Positions 8,436-17,475 are shown, counted from the first letter of the stretch. The stretch: 64,000 nt of DNA from JADGRA01 sp052143535 (GCA_052143535.1 JBKQSS010000082.1:1-64000); one strand, 5' to 3'. Program-made: numbers and translations. Notes: generated by a model from the letters alone, not told the origin.

Positions 8436-9357
8436 ATCAGCGCGCTGGCTCTTGCCTCACAAAGGGTCCGTTTCGCAAGAGTGCCTCACTGACGCCGCTA
8501 CTTGCCCGCAAACGGAGCGCGCGTGTCAGCGCACTCGGCTGAACGGCAGAACACCGAGGACGTCGCCGTCGACCACCAGTCGAAGCTTGCCGACAGCCGG
8601 CGAGCAATGCCATCGCTGTGGCTGCCGCGCCCCCAGGCGCGTCTTCACTATTGCGTCAGGAATCCGTGGGCTACGCCGTTGGCGTCAACAAAGTACCCCG
8701 CGATCTCGCCCTCGTGAGTCAACGACTGGGCCCGTCAGCGCCGTCCGCCGTTTGTCGGCGAAGGCACGGTCGTGTCGGGTTGAGCGTGGCCCGGGGCATT
8801 CCGCTTGAAGCTGGCCACTCGGCCTAACCCGAATGCCCGGGCCAGGTCATGACCTGGCCCGGGCACCGCCGGCACTGACAGCGCCCGCACCTGCGGCTCG
8901 CAACCACGGAGACTCCGCGTGGGGACGTAAGCTGGGTCACGTCCCTGGCTTGTGGCCGTCCGACCCTCTGAAATCCCCCCCTCCGGACAAAAACGATGCG
9001 AGCACATCGTCTCGAGTGGGCACGCTATCTCGGCGTCCCTTACGTATCGGCCGCGGATTGCCGGTGAGGGCACTCGAGTCGCGTCCCCTCGCGACCACGG
9101 TTTGGATTCATTCGAGGGGAGGTAATTTCACGCCGTGTCCCACTCAGGATGGACACTCGGCAGCCTGGCGTAGACCGGCCTGTCTGCGTGCGCACATGCA
9201 GTACGATTCTCTGTCACGTCAAGTCCGTTTCTCCTTTCGCGCCTCGAAACGTGAATCTAGTCACCCGTCCGAGTCGCGCGCTCCGCGATGGCCCACCGCA
9301 CGTTTGAGGTGCAGCGGACGACACCCTGCTAGAAGGGGTTGCACAACGGGGGGGCTC
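8436..9357. other. Long intergenic stretch upstream of the MalT/SARP-like regulator
   Basis: About 920 bases with no recognisable gene. The frame of the downstream regulator stays open back to 8833 but encodes Arg/Pro/Ser-rich sequence without similarity to the family, so I regard it as non-coding. It contains a 32-base perfect palindrome and an overlapping inverted repeat (listed separately), which may act on the regulator's expression. Confidence 0.45.
8788..8865. repeat. Perfect 32-base palindrome with a competing inverted-repeat arm
   Basis: Positions 8834-8865 are a perfect palindrome without spacer (each half TGCCCGGGCCAGGTCA or its complement), 16 bp per arm. In addition 8788-8801 (GGCCCGGGGCATTC) is complementary, with one extra G, to 8831-8843 (GAATGCCCGGGCC), which overlaps the left arm of the palindrome. 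In RNA the middle segment could pair either upstream or downstream, an attenuator-like layout. As DNA it could bind a dimeric regulator. No T-run follows, so it is not a standard intrinsic terminator. Confidence 0.7.
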
Positions 9358-12297
9358 GTGTCGAGGACTGTTCGCCTCGCCAAGCTGTCGGTACCAAGGA
9401 TCGCTCGGGTCGTCGCTCGCCCGCGGCTCTACCGGAGGCTTGACCGAGCGCGGCGCCGTCGTGTCCTTTGGATTGTGGCCCCAGCGGGTGCCGGCAAAAC
9501 CGCACTGGTGGCGAGCTGGATTCGGGTACGAAAACTTCGTCACGTGTGGCTCCAGCTCGACGAAGCCGACGCCGATGTTGCGAGCTTCTTCCACTACTTC
9601 TCGATGGCGGGCAACCGGTCGGAGCCCACCCGTAGCAGCCAGCCGGTCTTTTCACCTGAATTCCTAGCAGCGCCAGAAGGCTTCGCCCGCCTCTTTTTCC
9701 GGGCAATCTGCGCGCAGCCAAGCCCTCCCGCGGTCATCGTCCTCGACGACTACCACGAGGTCCGGCCCGATTCGCGCCTGCACGCGGCTCTTCGCGTGGG
9801 TTTTCACGAACTTCCCGACGGTATGACAGCGCTGGTCCTCAGCCGGGGGGAGCCGCCGCCAATCTTGGCGGAGTTGTATGTGAATGGCTCGCTCGAAGTG
9901 CTCCGCGGCGCTGAGCTCGCCGTGAGGGAAGAGGAAGCCTTCGCCATCGCTCGCCTCTGGGGCTTTGCGCGACGCGACCGCAACAGCGTGCGCATGGTTC
10001 ATGCTCGGACAGAAGGTTGGGCGGCCGGGCTCGTCCTGCTGTTGGGGCGCTGGCACTCGGCGGGCGGCCAACAGCCGCTAGGTGATGGGGAGCAGGCTCT
10101 TTTTGACTACCTCGCACAGGAGGTCTTGGAGCGATGTGATTCCGATACCCGGCGAGTGTTGCTGGAGACGGCGTTTCTTCCACGGGTCGATGGCCCGCAG
10201 GCGGCGCGCCTAACTGGCATCAGGACCGCGCAGGAGATTCTCGAAAGGCTCTTGCGGAGCGGCTATTTCGTCGCACGTCAAGGCAACGACTACCAATACC
10301 ACAGTCTTTTCCGGGACTTCCTGTTGGGGTGTGCGGAGCGGATGCTCTCGCTAAGTCGTCGCGCGGAGATTCGCCAGTTGGCGGCGAAGATGTTCGAAGA
10401 GGCTGGAGATGTAGAGGCGGCCGTATCGCTTTATTTGTTGGGGAACGCGTGGAGCGACGCGGCCCGGTTGATTCGAGCGCACGCTCCGATGCTGCTGCTC
10501 CAGGGACGAGCCGAGGCTGTAGCGCGGTGGGTACTTGCGATTCCTGAAAACATCCGCGAGCACGACGCGTCACTTCTGCTGAACCTCGGCCAGGCATTGG
10601 TGATTCGGGACTTCAAGGTCGCGCTTAGTCATTTGGAGAGGGCTTTCGAACTCTTCTCGTCAGCGGGCAACGGACCAGGTAGCTATCTCGCCTGGGCTGC
10701 GATTACGGACACAGTCATGTGGACGTTTGCGTCTGACCTCGATCGTTGGATCGCCGTGTTCGACGAGCTTCAGTCGCGCTTTCCGGATATCGGCGGCCCT
10801 GGGATTGAGAAGCGCGTCGTGGCGGTCGTGGTGGGAGCACTCTCGATGCGGCAGCCCTGGCATCCGGCCCTCCCCGAATGGGAGCAACGGGCCCTATTGC
10901 TGGCCTTGACGCCAGGGGACACCTACCTCAGGTTGAAGCTAGGTCAGCACCTAATGTTTCACTACGGTGGGTGCGTGAATGACCTCGCCAAAGCCAAGCT
11001 GGTGGCCGATGCACTTCGCCCATTCGTCCTGACAGCGCAGGCGGACCCCTCTACCGCCATCACTTGGCACCAATGTGATGCGATTCACCACCTATTCCGA
11101 GGGCGGGTGAAGGAGGGCCTCGATGCGGTGAATCACGGCTTCGCTATCTCCGTGGACTCTGGGTTTAAAGCTTGGGACGGCTTTCTCACTCAAAGTCGAG
11201 TCTTTGCGGCTCTGCAGACGGGCGACCTGGTCACCGCCGAGCGAGAACTTCAGCACTTGGAGGGCTTGGGTCTGACCGGGGCGCCGATGGACGCGGCCGT
11301 TTTCCACCACTGCGCTCTCTTGCTAGCGCGCAGACGCGGGGACGTGCAGCTGGCTCGCGAGCATGCTCGAATCTGTCGCGAGCTCACCGCCGCCGCCGGT
11401 TCCAAGCAGGCGGAGCTACTCCTCGGCATCTCGTGCGTGATGGCTAGTCCACCAGAGGGACTGGAATCCGAATTGGAAGCAATCCTGGTCCAGGCTCGGC
11501 GGTGCGGTCAACGTCTCGTCCAGGCGACGAGCCTGTTGGCGCTTGCCTTGGTGAGGGCATCCGACGGTGACGAGGTCCGGGCTGTGGCGCTTCTCCGCGA
11601 CGGTTTCGCGACTGCTCGGGAGTTGGGCGTCCTGTACTTTGTGTCTCTCGAGCCTGCTGAGCTAGCTGAGTGTTGCGCCCTGGCTCTCCAGCACGGCGTC
11701 GAATCCGACTACGTGTGCGAGCTCATTCGCGTACAGCGGCTCCCCGGCGCCGAGCGTGCCAGCGAACTCGAAGCGTGGCCCTGGGACCTCCGAATCCAGG
11801 CGCTCGGGGAGCTGTCCATTACTGTGAACGGGCGACCCATACGGGCGGGGCGCAAGGAGCAGAAGAAGCCCTTGGAGATGCTACGCCTCGTGGTGGCGAC
11901 GGGCGCCCGGGGAATGCGCCAGCATTTGCTTGCCGAGGCTCTGTGGCCGGACGCAGATGGCGACGCAGCACACCACGCGCTCGTGACGACCGTCTATCGC
12001 CTCCGGCGACTTCTGGGGAAAAAGGAATTCGTCATCCACCAAGGAGGCCGTGTGATGCTGGACCCCAAATATGTCTTTGTGGACGCATGGGCGCTCGAGC
12101 GGGTGCTCGACCGCCTCGAGGCGTGCCGCGCCGGGGATAGGGCGGATGCCGCGCGAGTGAGCGCTCTTTCGGCCCGAGCGAAGGAGCTTTACCGGAGCGG
12201 TCTCCTCGCCGACAGCGATGAACCCTCCATTGATGGTGCACGCCAACGGCTTCATCGGAGAGTGTCGCAGTGTCTGTTGAGCTCCGCGCAGCGATGA
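9358..12297 (+). CDS. Large MalT/SARP-like ATP-dependent transcriptional regulator
   Basis: 979 residues from GTG 9358, chosen because a G-rich ribosome binding site lies just upstream and VSRTVRLAKLSVPRIARVVA is how this family begins. A STAND-type NTPase carries Walker A (VAPAGAGKTALV, about residue 40) and Walker B (AVIVLDDYHEV, about residue 130). Helical and TPR-like repeats occupy about residues 330-800. From about residue 810 there is an OmpR-like winged helix with BTAD-like helices (RIQALGELSITVNGRPI, later HHALVTTVYRLRRLLG). Such proteins are inducer- and ATP-dependent activators that multimerise on DNA. The target is unknown. The lack of the usual LuxR C-terminal helix-turn-helix separates it from MalT itself. 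Confidence 0.85.
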   Translation: MSRTVRLAKLSVPRIARVVARPRLYRRLDRARRRRVLWIVAPAGAGKTALVASWIRVRKLRHVWLQLDEADADVASFFHYFSMAGNRSEPTRSSQPVFSPEFLAAPEGFARLFFRAICAQPSPPAVIVLDDYHEVRPDSRLHAALRVGFHELPDGMTALVLSRGEPPPILAELYVNGSLEVLRGAELAVREEEAFAIARLWGFARRDRNSVRMVHARTEGWAAGLVLLLGRWHSAGGQQPLGDGEQALFDYLAQEVLERCDSDTRRVLLETAFLPRVDGPQAARLTGIRTAQEILERLLRSGYFVARQGNDYQYHSLFRDFLLGCAERMLSLSRRAEIRQLAAKMFEEAGDVEAAVSLYLLGNAWSDAARLIRAHAPMLLLQGRAEAVARWVLAIPENIREHDASLLLNLGQALVIRDFKVALSHLERAFELFSSAGNGPGSYLAWAAITDTVMWTFASDLDRWIAVFDELQSRFPDIGGPGIEKRVVAVVVGALSMRQPWHPALPEWEQRALLLALTPGDTYLRLKLGQHLMFHYGGCVNDLAKAKLVADALRPFVLTAQADPSTAITWHQCDAIHHLFRGRVKEGLDAVNHGFAISVDSGFKAWDGFLTQSRVFAALQTGDLVTAERELQHLEGLGLTGAPMDAAVFHHCALLLARRRGDVQLAREHARICRELTAAAGSKQAELLLGISCVMASPPEGLESELEAILVQARRCGQRLVQATSLLALALVRASDGDEVRAVALLRDGFATARELGVLYFVSLEPAELAECCALALQHGVESDYVCELIRVQRLPGAERASELEAWPWDLRIQALGELSITVNGRPIRAGRKEQKKPLEMLRLVVATGARGMRQHLLAEALWPDADGDAAHHALVTTVYRLRRLLGKKEFVIHQGGRVMLDPKYVFVDAWALERVLDRLEACRAGDRADAARVSALSARAKELYRSGLLADSDEPSIDGARQRLHRRVSQCLLSSAQR

Positions 12298-12458
12298 TGG
12301 GCGCGATGGATACGTCGCAAGAAGCTGACGCTGCTGCCGAGGGCGGGAATCCTTTCAACGCGCCCCGCACGGTGATTGCCTAGGAATAGTTTCGGGTGGT
12401 TGTTAAATCCTTGCCGCGGATTTCTGCAAAGACCTAAGGACGTCGCCCCCTGCCAAGG

Positions 12459-12482
12459 AGCCCCCGCAGACTCCTGGGGGCT
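12459..12482 (+). terminator. Hairpin downstream of the MalT/SARP-like gene
   Basis: AGCCCCC (12459-12465) pairs with GGGGGCT (12476-12482), a 7-bp GC stem with a 10-base loop, followed by TCAAAATG rather than a T-run. It lies about 160 bases after the regulator's stop. It could be a weak terminator, but the missing T-tract leaves this uncertain. Confidence 0.3.
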
Positions 12483-12560
12483 TCAAAATGCTCGCCAAGC
12501 TAATCAAGGTGCGCGAGTTTGGCCACTAGGCCCGGGCGTCCATTGCGCCGTCGACGTACG

Positions 12561-12852
12561 TCACGGCTCGTTATTCGGAGCGTTGCCTGCCGCGCCGTGG
12601 AGAAACATCGACGGCGGACGAACATAGAAGCCGACCACCATGCGATTGCCGTGGACGGCCCATTGCTCCTGAAGCAGCTCGCTCGCACGTGTCCCTCGAC
12701 AAGTGCGCAGGTAGACCAGATTGCCCGAAACGTCTTTCACGCTCTCGGCAACCAGTTCGCCGGGGCCGCCGGTGATTGAGAAAAGTTTTCACGCGCAGCC
12801 GCGAGCCCTTCAACGCTCGCACCAAGGGCCCTCTGCGCACTTCGGGACTCAT
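12561..12852 (-). pseudogene. Possible broken small gene of unknown family
   Basis: Two minus frames join into a protein-like product: MSPEVRRGPLVRALKGSRLR leading to VKTF, then after a one-base shift near 12780 ITGGPGELVAESVKDVSGNL and QEQWAVHGNRMVVGFYVRPP, ending at the stop at 12561-12563. The second part has a mixed polar/aliphatic composition unlike the Arg/Pro-rich shadows nearby, but it lacks a start codon of its own. I do not recognise a family. It is either decayed coding sequence or chance. Confidence 0.25.
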
Positions 12853-13089
12853 TCGAGTGCATGCTGCGCTGAGCCTACCGGCCCAGAAGTCCGCGCTGAG
12901 ACTTCGTCCGAGCATCAGCACCGCATCCTCGGCCGAATAGTCCGAAAGGCCGAAAAACCTCGGCCTGACCGAGGCTTGGAGGGGCGAGAAAAGGGATCTG
13001 GACCCTCGAAGACGGGCAAAAAACCCAAAAGTGCCTGACGCTGCTCTCCGCCGCCGAATGGCTTCCGGAACGCCTTAAGACGTCGCGCC

Positions 13090-13524
13090 TCACGTGCTCT
13101 GTCCGACCTCGATAATATAACCGTCAGGATCGCGGATGTAGCAACGAATTTCGCCGTACTTGGGAATCGGCTCCGTGATGAACTCGGCCCCTCGAATCTT
13201 CCATAGTTCATAGCACGCTTGAATATCCGCAACGCGGATATTGATAAAGCTGCTGATCTTATCCGGGTCGGCGAGGACGCTGAGCGTTACCGTCGGCTTG
13301 TCCGGGGTGGGCCCGCCCCCGACGTTGACAATGAGCCACGTATTCGCGATTTCAATGTGGCCAGACGCGCCCTTGCTGTCGCCCAGGCTCAGAATCCGGC
13401 CGCCAAAGACCTTTTCGTAGTAGCGAGCCGATCGCTCGATGTCGGCGACAGTGAGGAAATGCGTGACGGTGAAACCCTCCCGCGGGGGCATCTCATAGCT
13501 CTTCTCTCCGGCTTGTACGCTCAT
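13090..13524 (-). CDS. VOC (glyoxalase/bleomycin-resistance fold) protein
   Basis: 144 residues, start ATG with GGGAG six bases upstream. One VOC module of two beta-alpha-beta-beta-beta units: VTHFLTVADIERSARYYEKV and later FINIRVADIQACYELWKIRG, ending in the typical YIRDPDGYIIEVGQST. Metal-ligand candidates are the early His, the Glu of GHIEI, and the final Glu. VOC enzymes include glyoxalases, extradiol dioxygenases and drug-binding proteins; the substrate cannot be told. It is the last gene of a minus-strand run (MOSC fusion, peroxiredoxin-like, VOC), 33 bases after its neighbour. Confidence 0.85.
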   Translation of the reverse strand: MSVQAGEKSYEMPPREGFTVTHFLTVADIERSARYYEKVFGGRILSLGDSKGASGHIEIANTWLIVNVGGGPTPDKPTVTLSVLADPDKISSFINIRVADIQACYELWKIRGAEFITEPIPKYGEIRCYIRDPDGYIIEVGQST

Positions 13525-13557
13525 TGACGACTCCCATTGCGACAGCTGGTGGCAGCA

Positions 13558-14163
13558 TCATTTCTTTCGCGCAGTCGAGGGCGTTTCCACGCTGCTATGC
13601 TTGTCCCACCCGTGGAAACGGGAGAGGTCACCTGCATTCCACGACTCACGGAGTCCAGGAATACTGAGATCCCAGTCGGGGCGGACTTCGCTCGTAACCG
13701 CACGGAGATCGCGCCAAAGGTCGATGACCGACGGACGGCCCCAGAACCAGTAACCGTTATAGATGCTGTAGATCACGAGGCCCGGCTTCAGAACGAGCGT
13801 ATGCGGGATCATCGGATTGTGCTCGGGGTCGGTGTACTCCTGGATGTCGAGCTCCTTCTGAATCCTTCGACCCGGGTCCGAAAGGAAGGTCCACTCCGCT
13901 CCGACTGAGGCACGAAACTCCTGAAGAGTATGGTGATCGTCGGTGGCGATCGTAGCGATCTGAGTGTAAGCCACTGCGATCTTCGGGTAGAACGCGGCGA
14001 GTTCCAAATGCTGCTGGTGTTCTTTTGGGCAATAGTGGCCGCGCGCAAGCGTAAGGATTAGCGGATCGTCGCCCTGTAGCTCGCTGAGCTTGCGCAGTTC
14101 CCCCGTGTGATCGGGCAGTTCGTAGTCGGGAAACTTGCTTCCGGGCACAATATCAGAACGCAT
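13558..14163 (-). CDS. Peroxiredoxin-like (AhpC/TSA) redoxin-domain protein
   Basis: 201 residues. Redoxin features: VPGSKFPDYELPDHTGELRK at the N-terminus, the peroxidatic-loop equivalent ILTLARGHYCPKEHQQH with a single Cys, then IATIATDDHHT and SVGAEWTFLSDPGRRIQKEL. The RGHYCPKE loop differs from the classical PxxxTxxC of true peroxiredoxins, so peroxide reduction is probable but not certain. No second Cys is obvious, suggesting a 1-Cys mechanism. The start has GGGGGAG upstream. It lies 21 bases downstream of the MOSC-reductase-ferredoxin gene, which could supply electrons. Confidence 0.8.
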   Translation of the reverse strand: MRSDIVPGSKFPDYELPDHTGELRKLSELQGDDPLILTLARGHYCPKEHQQHLELAAFYPKIAVAYTQIATIATDDHHTLQEFRASVGAEWTFLSDPGRRIQKELDIQEYTDPEHNPMIPHTLVLKPGLVIYSIYNGYWFWGRPSVIDLWRDLRAVTSEVRPDWDLSIPGLRESWNAGDLSRFHGWDKHSSVETPSTARKK

Positions 14164-14184
14164 GCTTGGACTCCCCCGTTTCTC

Positions 14185-15942
14185 TCAAAGATCCAGAGTG
14201 ACATCCGCGTTCGGCTGGGAACAGCATACGAGCGTGTTCCCGGCAGCGGGCCTCTCCAGCGGCTCAGGGCTATAACTCATCGATCCAGCAATCAGGCCAG
14301 TCATACAGGTATGACAGACTCCAGTCCGGCACGACCACCTGACCGGAACGTCGCACGCTTCGGCCAGTTCGAGCACGCTCGCGAATTTCGGATCCCAAGC
14401 AGCTGTAATGCCGCTGCGCGCGAATGAGACTGCGGGCCCAAATCCGGGCGGCCCGAGGGGCAGATGAGGGGCGTGACGAACGTCCGCAATGCCAGGGGTA
14501 ATAGCCTCGCGGGAGCCGAAGATTTCCGTGCGGACGTTCCCGGCGAGCGCACCCCATTTTCTCAGCCCATCGCGCATATTCTTCAAGAATGAAGCGGGGC
14601 CGCATAAATAGAAGTCACTGTCCTCTGACACGCCGAGTCTTTCTAGCAGAGGCGTGTCAATGTGCCCCGGAGCATCGAAGTCTACCCCGACCTGGTCAAT
14701 CGCAGCAGGTCTGCTGTATACGATGTATCCTCGTCCGCGAGAGAGCTGTTTCAGTAATGAACGCGATTCTTCTGCAAATGGATGCTCCACGCGATTGCGC
14801 GCTCCATAAATCCACCAGACCTCTCGCTGCGATCTTTCGGCAGCGAGTGCGTGCAGCATCGCCATCACGGGCGTCGCGCCTACTCCAGCGCTAAGCAAGG
14901 CCACAGGACCTCGGCTGGATCGCAGAGTGAAGCTTCCACGCGGCGCACTAACGTCCAAAACATCGCCCACTCGCGTACGGGTGCACAGAAATACACTGCC
15001 GACCCCATTCGATTCGCTTTTGACGCTGATGCGTAAATGATCAGATGCCGGCAAAGCAGACAACGAATAGCTGCGAAGAACTGGTTGTTTGTCACTCTCG
15101 AGCTTCAAGCGCAAAACAACAAATTGACCCGCTTGAAAAGGAGGCAGAGGCTGCCCGTCCACTGGCGACAGAATGAAGGAAGTTACGCTATTGCTTTCCT
15201 TTTTAATGTTAGCGACTCGCATCTGTCGAAAGCCGCCCCACGCTGGTGCTTGTGCCTCATCTGCTAGCCCCGGATTCCCCACTGTAGTTTTGGGGTTTAG
15301 GTCTTTTTGGAGCATTGCTTGAAACGAACTCTGCCAACCCTTGCTAAGTGCAGGGACGCGCAGAGCGCGTTGCAGGTCCTCGCTGGAATGTCGAGGCAAA
15401 TATAAGAGAGCGTCAACCTCAGCAACACTGGTTCGCTCTGGACCGTGAGAGATTGTGACAATGTCGTCGCCGGCACCAACCTCTCCCTCCTGCAACACGC
15501 GAACATAAAATCCTGGTCTTCGATGTTCTACAAGAAGCGCCGCCATACGCGGTTCATTCATGCGGATCCCGACGCGGTAGCACGTTACGCGCGGCTGTGA
15601 CACTTCAAATATCGCGTCACCAATGCGGTATCGATCGCCAATGCAGACCTCGTCATCAGCGAGTCCTTCAACAGTAAAGTTTTCTCCGAACTGGCCGAAA
15701 ACAAAATCTGAACGTCCGAGCAATCGTTCCCAGTAGTGATACGAGTCCATCTGATAAACAAACACAGCCCGTTGCTCCCCCCCGTGACCGGCGAGGTCGG
15801 CTTGCGCATCGCCATCGATATCGAGTTTCCGGACCATGCGCCTTCCCGTCACCGGAGATTTCCAAATCGCGGTGCGGACATTTTGCCCGTTCCATGGCAG
15901 GTCGCGCGGCAGACCGACATTCACTGAAAGCAATCGGGGCAT
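14185..15942 (-). CDS. MOSC - ferredoxin-NAD(P)H reductase - 2Fe-2S ferredoxin fusion
   Basis: 585 residues with three modules. A MOSC domain (about 1-220) of the YiiM type carries DLAGHGGEQRAVFVYQ, FGENFTVEG and VTCYRVG with the conserved Cys. A flavin/pyridine-nucleotide reductase (about 235-480) has the FAD motif LRSYSLSALP and the NAD(P) motif LLSAGVGATPVMAMLHAL, ending FYLCGPASFL. A plant-type ferredoxin (about 495-585) has CDVPVRWSCRTGVCHTC and a distal VCCSQP. MOSC domains bind Mo cofactor or mobilise sulfur; the rest passes electrons from NAD(P)H through flavin to 2Fe-2S. It heads an apparent operon with the peroxiredoxin-like and VOC genes. GAGG precedes the ATG. Confidence 0.9.
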   Translation of the reverse strand: MPRLLSVNVGLPRDLPWNGQNVRTAIWKSPVTGRRMVRKLDIDGDAQADLAGHGGEQRAVFVYQMDSYHYWERLLGRSDFVFGQFGENFTVEGLADDEVCIGDRYRIGDAIFEVSQPRVTCYRVGIRMNEPRMAALLVEHRRPGFYVRVLQEGEVGAGDDIVTISHGPERTSVAEVDALLYLPRHSSEDLQRALRVPALSKGWQSSFQAMLQKDLNPKTTVGNPGLADEAQAPAWGGFRQMRVANIKKESNSVTSFILSPVDGQPLPPFQAGQFVVLRLKLESDKQPVLRSYSLSALPASDHLRISVKSESNGVGSVFLCTRTRVGDVLDVSAPRGSFTLRSSRGPVALLSAGVGATPVMAMLHALAAERSQREVWWIYGARNRVEHPFAEESRSLLKQLSRGRGYIVYSRPAAIDQVGVDFDAPGHIDTPLLERLGVSEDSDFYLCGPASFLKNMRDGLRKWGALAGNVRTEIFGSREAITPGIADVRHAPHLPLGPPGFGPAVSFARSGITAAWDPKFASVLELAEACDVPVRWSCRTGVCHTCMTGLIAGSMSYSPEPLERPAAGNTLVCCSQPNADVTLDL

Positions 15943-16125
15943 GCCTACCTCGTCAAAGCCAAGCGTCCGGCTAGAATTCCTTCAACTGGGTTTTATGGGC
16001 CAACTTTTGAAGAGCCCAGATCCAGCAGTGCCTGCATTGATTCGCTTCAGTGAGTGAAATCATGTGTTCGTCGCGGTCGAGGTCACGCGGAACTGTCGTT
16101 CGTTCAACCGCAAGGCAATTTCGGC

Positions 16126-16602
16126 CTACTGCATCAGTAACTTGCCGGCGAGCCAGGAATCGACACTGAACTTTCCCGGGCCGGAGCAGAGCAGCCAGAG
16201 GAAGAAGAGCACGTACAGGACTTCCGGCAAGTAGAGAAAATCGTCGAGCCAGTTGAGAGGCGAGAGTCCCTTAGGCAGGGTGGAAACCGCTTCGGTTCGG
16301 GTCGCGACAATCATATCGACCAGTAGAGCCACGCAGGCCAGGCTCGAAAGAAACCCCACGGCCACCAAGGCTCCGCCAACGAACTCGACACCCGACACGA
16401 AGTAAGCCATCTGGTGGGGAAACGGAACTTTGGCCTTAACAAGCGTTTCGTAAACAGGTTTCGTGCCGCCGGCGACAAACAATTTGTTTGCCCCCGAGAT
16501 GGCGAAAAACAGTCCTAGCGAAACGCGTACCACCAGGACAGCATATTGTTCCAGATCGAGGCTACCCAACAGCGCAAATTGGACCAACAGTTTCCAATCC
16601 AC
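16126..16602 (-). CDS. DoxX-family membrane protein
   Basis: 158 residues from GTG 16602, chosen because AAGGAGG lies eight bases upstream; the same frame is open further back to 16680. Four transmembrane segments: VLVVRVSLGLFFAISGANKL, YFVSGVEFVGGALVAVGFLS, CVALLVDMIVA and VLYVLFFLWLL. The LGLFFAISGANKLF and FVGG-x-L-x-x-VGF patterns are typical of DoxX. Family members include the small subunit of an archaeal thiosulfate:quinone oxidoreductase and membrane partners of redox proteins. It sits among redox genes, so a role in membrane thiol/quinone redox chemistry is plausible but inferred. Confidence 0.85.
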   Translation of the reverse strand: MDWKLLVQFALLGSLDLEQYAVLVVRVSLGLFFAISGANKLFVAGGTKPVYETLVKAKVPFPHQMAYFVSGVEFVGGALVAVGFLSSLACVALLVDMIVATRTEAVSTLPKGLSPLNWLDDFLYLPEVLYVLFFLWLLCSGPGKFSVDSWLAGKLLMQ

Positions 16603-16746
16603 CTCTTGTCCCTCCTTCAAAGAGTGTGCTGTGACAAAAGCCCCTTTCCCAAAGGGCGACTTCTCCGGCAACCGCGCCAATCAGGACTTGGCTATTTCTC
16701 GGCGTCACCTCTGTCCTCGAGTGCAGCGAATTCTCGGGCCCCGAGA

Positions 16747-17166
16747 TTAGGTGCCCATCCGTTCGACCCATTGAGCGCGCGATGCCGGAGCCACGAATGG
16801 ATCCGCAAAGTACTGGGTTTCACGCGCAACCTTGTCGCCCCTGAGCTCCATGATGCTCACGGTGTAGGACGGTTTGCCGTCATATGTCAGGATGAATTCG
16901 GTGACCCAAAGATCACCGCAGCCAATGATTCGGCGGACAGTAAACCGTTTTTTGCTCGGCTGACTAGCGCGTTGGTTCTGTATGTTGCGTCGACCGCGGG
17001 TTCGCTCCCCTGACTGCGGGTAATCCAGCACCGCGTCTTCGTGATAGATGCGGTGCTCCGTTTCGAAATCATTGGCATCGGACGCCTTCCAATGCTGGTC
17101 CAGTGCCGCACGGATCTCTTGCTCTCGGACTTCAGATGCCGGGTCCGGCTTTTGTTGATCGTTCAT
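16747..17166 (-). CDS. SnoaL/NTF2-like protein
   Basis: 139 residues, start ATG preceded by GAGG. It shows the SnoaL pattern: a helical N-terminus (EIRAALDQHWKASDANDFET), the loop HRIYHEDAVLDYPQSGERTR, then strands RRIIGCGDLWVTEFILTYDG and SIMELRGDKVARETQYFADP. In this family such proteins are polyketide cyclases, isomerases or ligand binders; the exact reaction cannot be read from sequence. It is part of the minus-strand run of small detoxification-type genes but is separated from its neighbours by more than 100 bases. Confidence 0.8.
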   Translation of the reverse strand: MNDQQKPDPASEVREQEIRAALDQHWKASDANDFETEHRIYHEDAVLDYPQSGERTRGRRNIQNQRASQPSKKRFTVRRIIGCGDLWVTEFILTYDGKPSYTVSIMELRGDKVARETQYFADPFVAPASRAQWVERMGT

Positions 17167-17298
17167 CTTGAGACCTCAAAGTGACTGGAAGCTGTTCAGA
17201 CTCCTCCTACGAACTGTGGTTTCGCGGATTTTCCTTCGCGGTTGGGACTCATCGGCCCTCTCTCCAGCGCACAGGTCCCCGAATAAATCCTGGAGCCG

Positions 17299-17475
17299 TC
17301 ACGAGGAGGCCCGGCTAATGCGGTAGCCGGCCTCGGCCAACGCGCGACTCATGTACTCAGCGTACCACTGCGGCCAGTCTGGGTCGGGCTTGCCCAGCTC
17401 CTTCTCGTGGAGTCCGTGGGCCGCCGCGGTGCGTTTCAGAAAATCTAGCAGGATCTCGGTCGTGTTCAGTTCCAT
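17299..17475 (-). CDS. Conserved-looking 58-aa protein downstream of a VOC gene
   Basis: ATG 17475 with GGAGGG eight bases upstream, stop at 17299. The product begins MELNTTEILLDFLKRTAAAH and continues GLHEKELGKPDPDWPQWYAE, then YMSRALAEAGYRI. It is acidic and helical, with a Trp-rich PDPDWPQWYAEYM centre. It starts 15 bases after the stop of the VOC gene, so the two are very likely co-transcribed. I do not know a named family; a helical accessory or partner protein is one possibility. The strong start signal and clean composition make it a real gene despite its size. Confidence 0.7.
   Translation of the reverse strand: MELNTTEILLDFLKRTAAAHGLHEKELGKPDPDWPQWYAEYMSRALAEAGYRISRASS

Noticed and set aside
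8834..8865. Palindrome as an intrinsic terminator
   Set aside because: No T-run after it and no gene ending nearby on either strand.
8833..9357. Upstream extension of the MalT/SARP-like protein by 175 codons
   Set aside because: Low-complexity Arg/Pro/Ser sequence running through a palindrome; the family begins near GTG 9358, which has a ribosome binding site.
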